From JBKJVQ01 sp046717125 (lineage in GTDB: Bacteria; Pseudomonadota; Alphaproteobacteria; Rhizobiales; Methyloligellaceae): 14,279 nucleotides of DNA. A model generated the notes under the pieces. The model saw only the letters and a program-made list of their open reading frames with translations, did not search any database and was not told the origin of the DNA. Below, in pieces: positions 13,749 through 14,279 of this stretch; positions within the stretch are counted from its first letter, which is position 1; every line of letters starts with the position of its first letter. A program made the translations under genes and the position numbers. The stretch is from NCBI GenBank assembly GCA_046717125.1, contig JBKJVQ010000030.1, forward strand, positions 1-14,279, read 5' to 3'.

Positions 13749-14018
13749 GAGACGGGCCTTCTCGGCCCTCAGCGCGCCGAGCAGCGCGATGTGCCGGTTG
13801 AGGTCATAGGTCCAATGACCCGACCGGCCGCGCGTCCGTTCGGCCCGGAGCGCGCGGTGCAGCCGCGCGACGATGCGCTGGCGGCCCGCCTGGCTGTCGT
13901 CGGCAAGTTCGGCTGGCCAAAGCGCCAGCAATCCCGGCAGATGAAGGTTGCGGCGATAGGCTTCGGCGGTCGCCCGCGTCGTGACGCTGAGCAGCCTCCG
14001 CGCAAGTTGTGACGGCAT
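13647..14018 (-). CDS. Conserved small protein of unknown function
   Basis: This 123-aa Arg-rich, probably cytosolic protein without membrane segments has a very strong start: AAGGAGGA (complement of 14025-14032) lies 6 bases before ATG 14018. The centre looks like a real domain: LLSVTTRATAEAYRRNLHLP (~9-28), LLALWPAEL, then RLHRALRAERTRGRSGHWTY and DLNRHIALLGALRAE (~52-86). I have an impression of similar small proteins in Hyphomicrobiales but cannot name a family or function. The last ~30 residues (from SGRVGL) are low complexity and lie in the region overlapping the PAS gene tail, so the true domain probably ends at about residue 90. A TATAAT lies on this strand at 14077-14072. Confidence 0.7.
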   Translation of the reverse strand: MPSQLARRLLSVTTRATAEAYRRNLHLPGLLALWPAELADDSQAGRQRIVARLHRALRAERTRGRSGHWTYDLNRHIALLGALRAEKARLSGRVGLPSPERPLRGGKRRDEVRRRLPELSDRR

Positions 14019-14071
14019 GGTCTGTCCTCCTTAATGGAAGGACAGAGTGCGGCACGCCGATGGGTGCGGGG

Positions 14072-14077
14072 ATTATA
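14072..14077 (-). promoter_or_regulatory. -10 box (TATAAT) for the minus-strand gene at 14018
   Basis: The minus strand reads TGAATATAATCC here, a perfect TATAAT about 54 bases before the ATG at 14018. The -35 position (CGTCGG or GCGTCG) is poor, so if it is a promoter it probably depends on an activator or on the TG upstream of the -10. Confidence 0.4.
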
Positions 14078-14133
14078 TTCATATCCTCGAACTTCCGACG
14101 CATAGTAACGTCAATGTAGACCGTCAGACGTTC

Positions 14134-14274
14134 CTACCTTGCGCGAACGCAGATAACCCACCCCTTAGGCGCCTTTAACCGCCATTTAGGCGACTCTAAC
14201 TGGACCTTAAGCGGGGCGACCGCAGCGTCCCGTTCCGCCGGGCTGAAACTATCCCCGCCTCCCTCAGCTGACAT
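14134..14274 (-). other. Ambiguous short reading frame at right edge
   Basis: The minus strand is open from the window edge to TAG at 14134. From ATG 14274 it would encode 46 aa beginning MSAEGGGDSFSPAERDAAVA and ending ICVRAR, covering the 21-bp iterons as a seven-residue repeat (LESPKWR/LKAPKGW). Its second half uses TTA codons unlike the neighbouring genes. It could be the end of a gene lying to the right, a small protein, or a chance frame over a regulatory array. Confidence 0.2.
14154..14217. repeat. Three 21-bp iterons with phased TA steps
   Basis: The motif TAAC occurs at 14154, 14176 and 14197, alternating with TTAGGCG, TTAGGCG and TTAAGCG at 14165, 14186 and 14207. The two best copies, TTAGGCGCCTTTAAC (14165-14179) and TTAGGCGACTCTAAC (14186-14200), match at 13 of 15 positions and are exactly 21 bp apart. 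TA steps at 14166, 14176, 14187, 14197 and 14208 are 10 or 11 bp apart, that is, on one face of the helix. The role is unknown; a protein-binding array is the simplest reading. Confidence 0.6.
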
Positions 14275-14279
14275 AGCAT

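Noticed and set aside
14154..14217. CRISPR array
   Set aside because: Repeats are only 21 bp in total period with no unique spacers of typical length.

Overview
The window is GC-rich, gene-dense DNA that fits an alphaproteobacterium, most likely Hyphomicrobiales (Rhizobiales) or a close relative. The evidence is a MucR/Ros-type zinc-finger regulator, a PAS_5-type protein, an aconitase gene divergent from cytochrome c maturation genes, and palindromic intergenic repeats of the kind common in that group. No rRNA, tRNA, CRISPR array, transposase or phage gene was seen.

Layout. (1) 1-837, minus: the N-terminal 279 codons of aconitase A, running off the left edge. (2) 955-2411, plus: ccmA and ccmB, the heme-exporter ABC module of cytochrome c maturation, overlapping by 4 bp. 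ccmA carries a palindromic repeat inserted in frame, and ccmC does not follow ccmB. (3) 2462-5147, minus: msrB then ptrB (oligopeptidase B). A double-hairpin repeat lies between them, and another palindromic repeat supplies the last codons and stop of ptrB. (4) 5340-11027, plus: seven tightly overlapping genes for a multisubunit Mrp-type cation/H+ antiporter in the order E-F-G-(A C-terminus+B)-C-D-D'. A YihY/BrkB-family membrane protein follows at 11093-12130. (5) 12131-12525: a 395-bp regulatory stretch with several dyads, then mucR (12526-12936). (6) 13203-13748: a PAS_5-type protein that overlaps, tail to tail, a conserved small protein on the minus strand (13647-14018). (7) 14019-14279: non-coding or ambiguous sequence with a good minus-strand -10 box and a helically phased 21-bp triple repeat.

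How the genes work together. Most are housekeeping: TCA cycle, cytochrome c biogenesis, repair of oxidised methionine, peptide degradation, and Na+/pH homeostasis. The antiporter operon is the largest unit. Its subunits form one membrane complex, and the gene order matches the antiporter half of the archaeal Mbh hydrogenase operon, although no hydrogenase genes follow.

No clearly new system is visible. The observations most worth a second look are the in-frame repeat inside ccmA, the repeat that forms the ptrB C-terminus, an apparent ATC start codon with an ideal Shine-Dalgarno in the antiporter operon, the split and refused MrpA, the dyads upstream of mucR, and the 21-bp phased iterons at the right edge.
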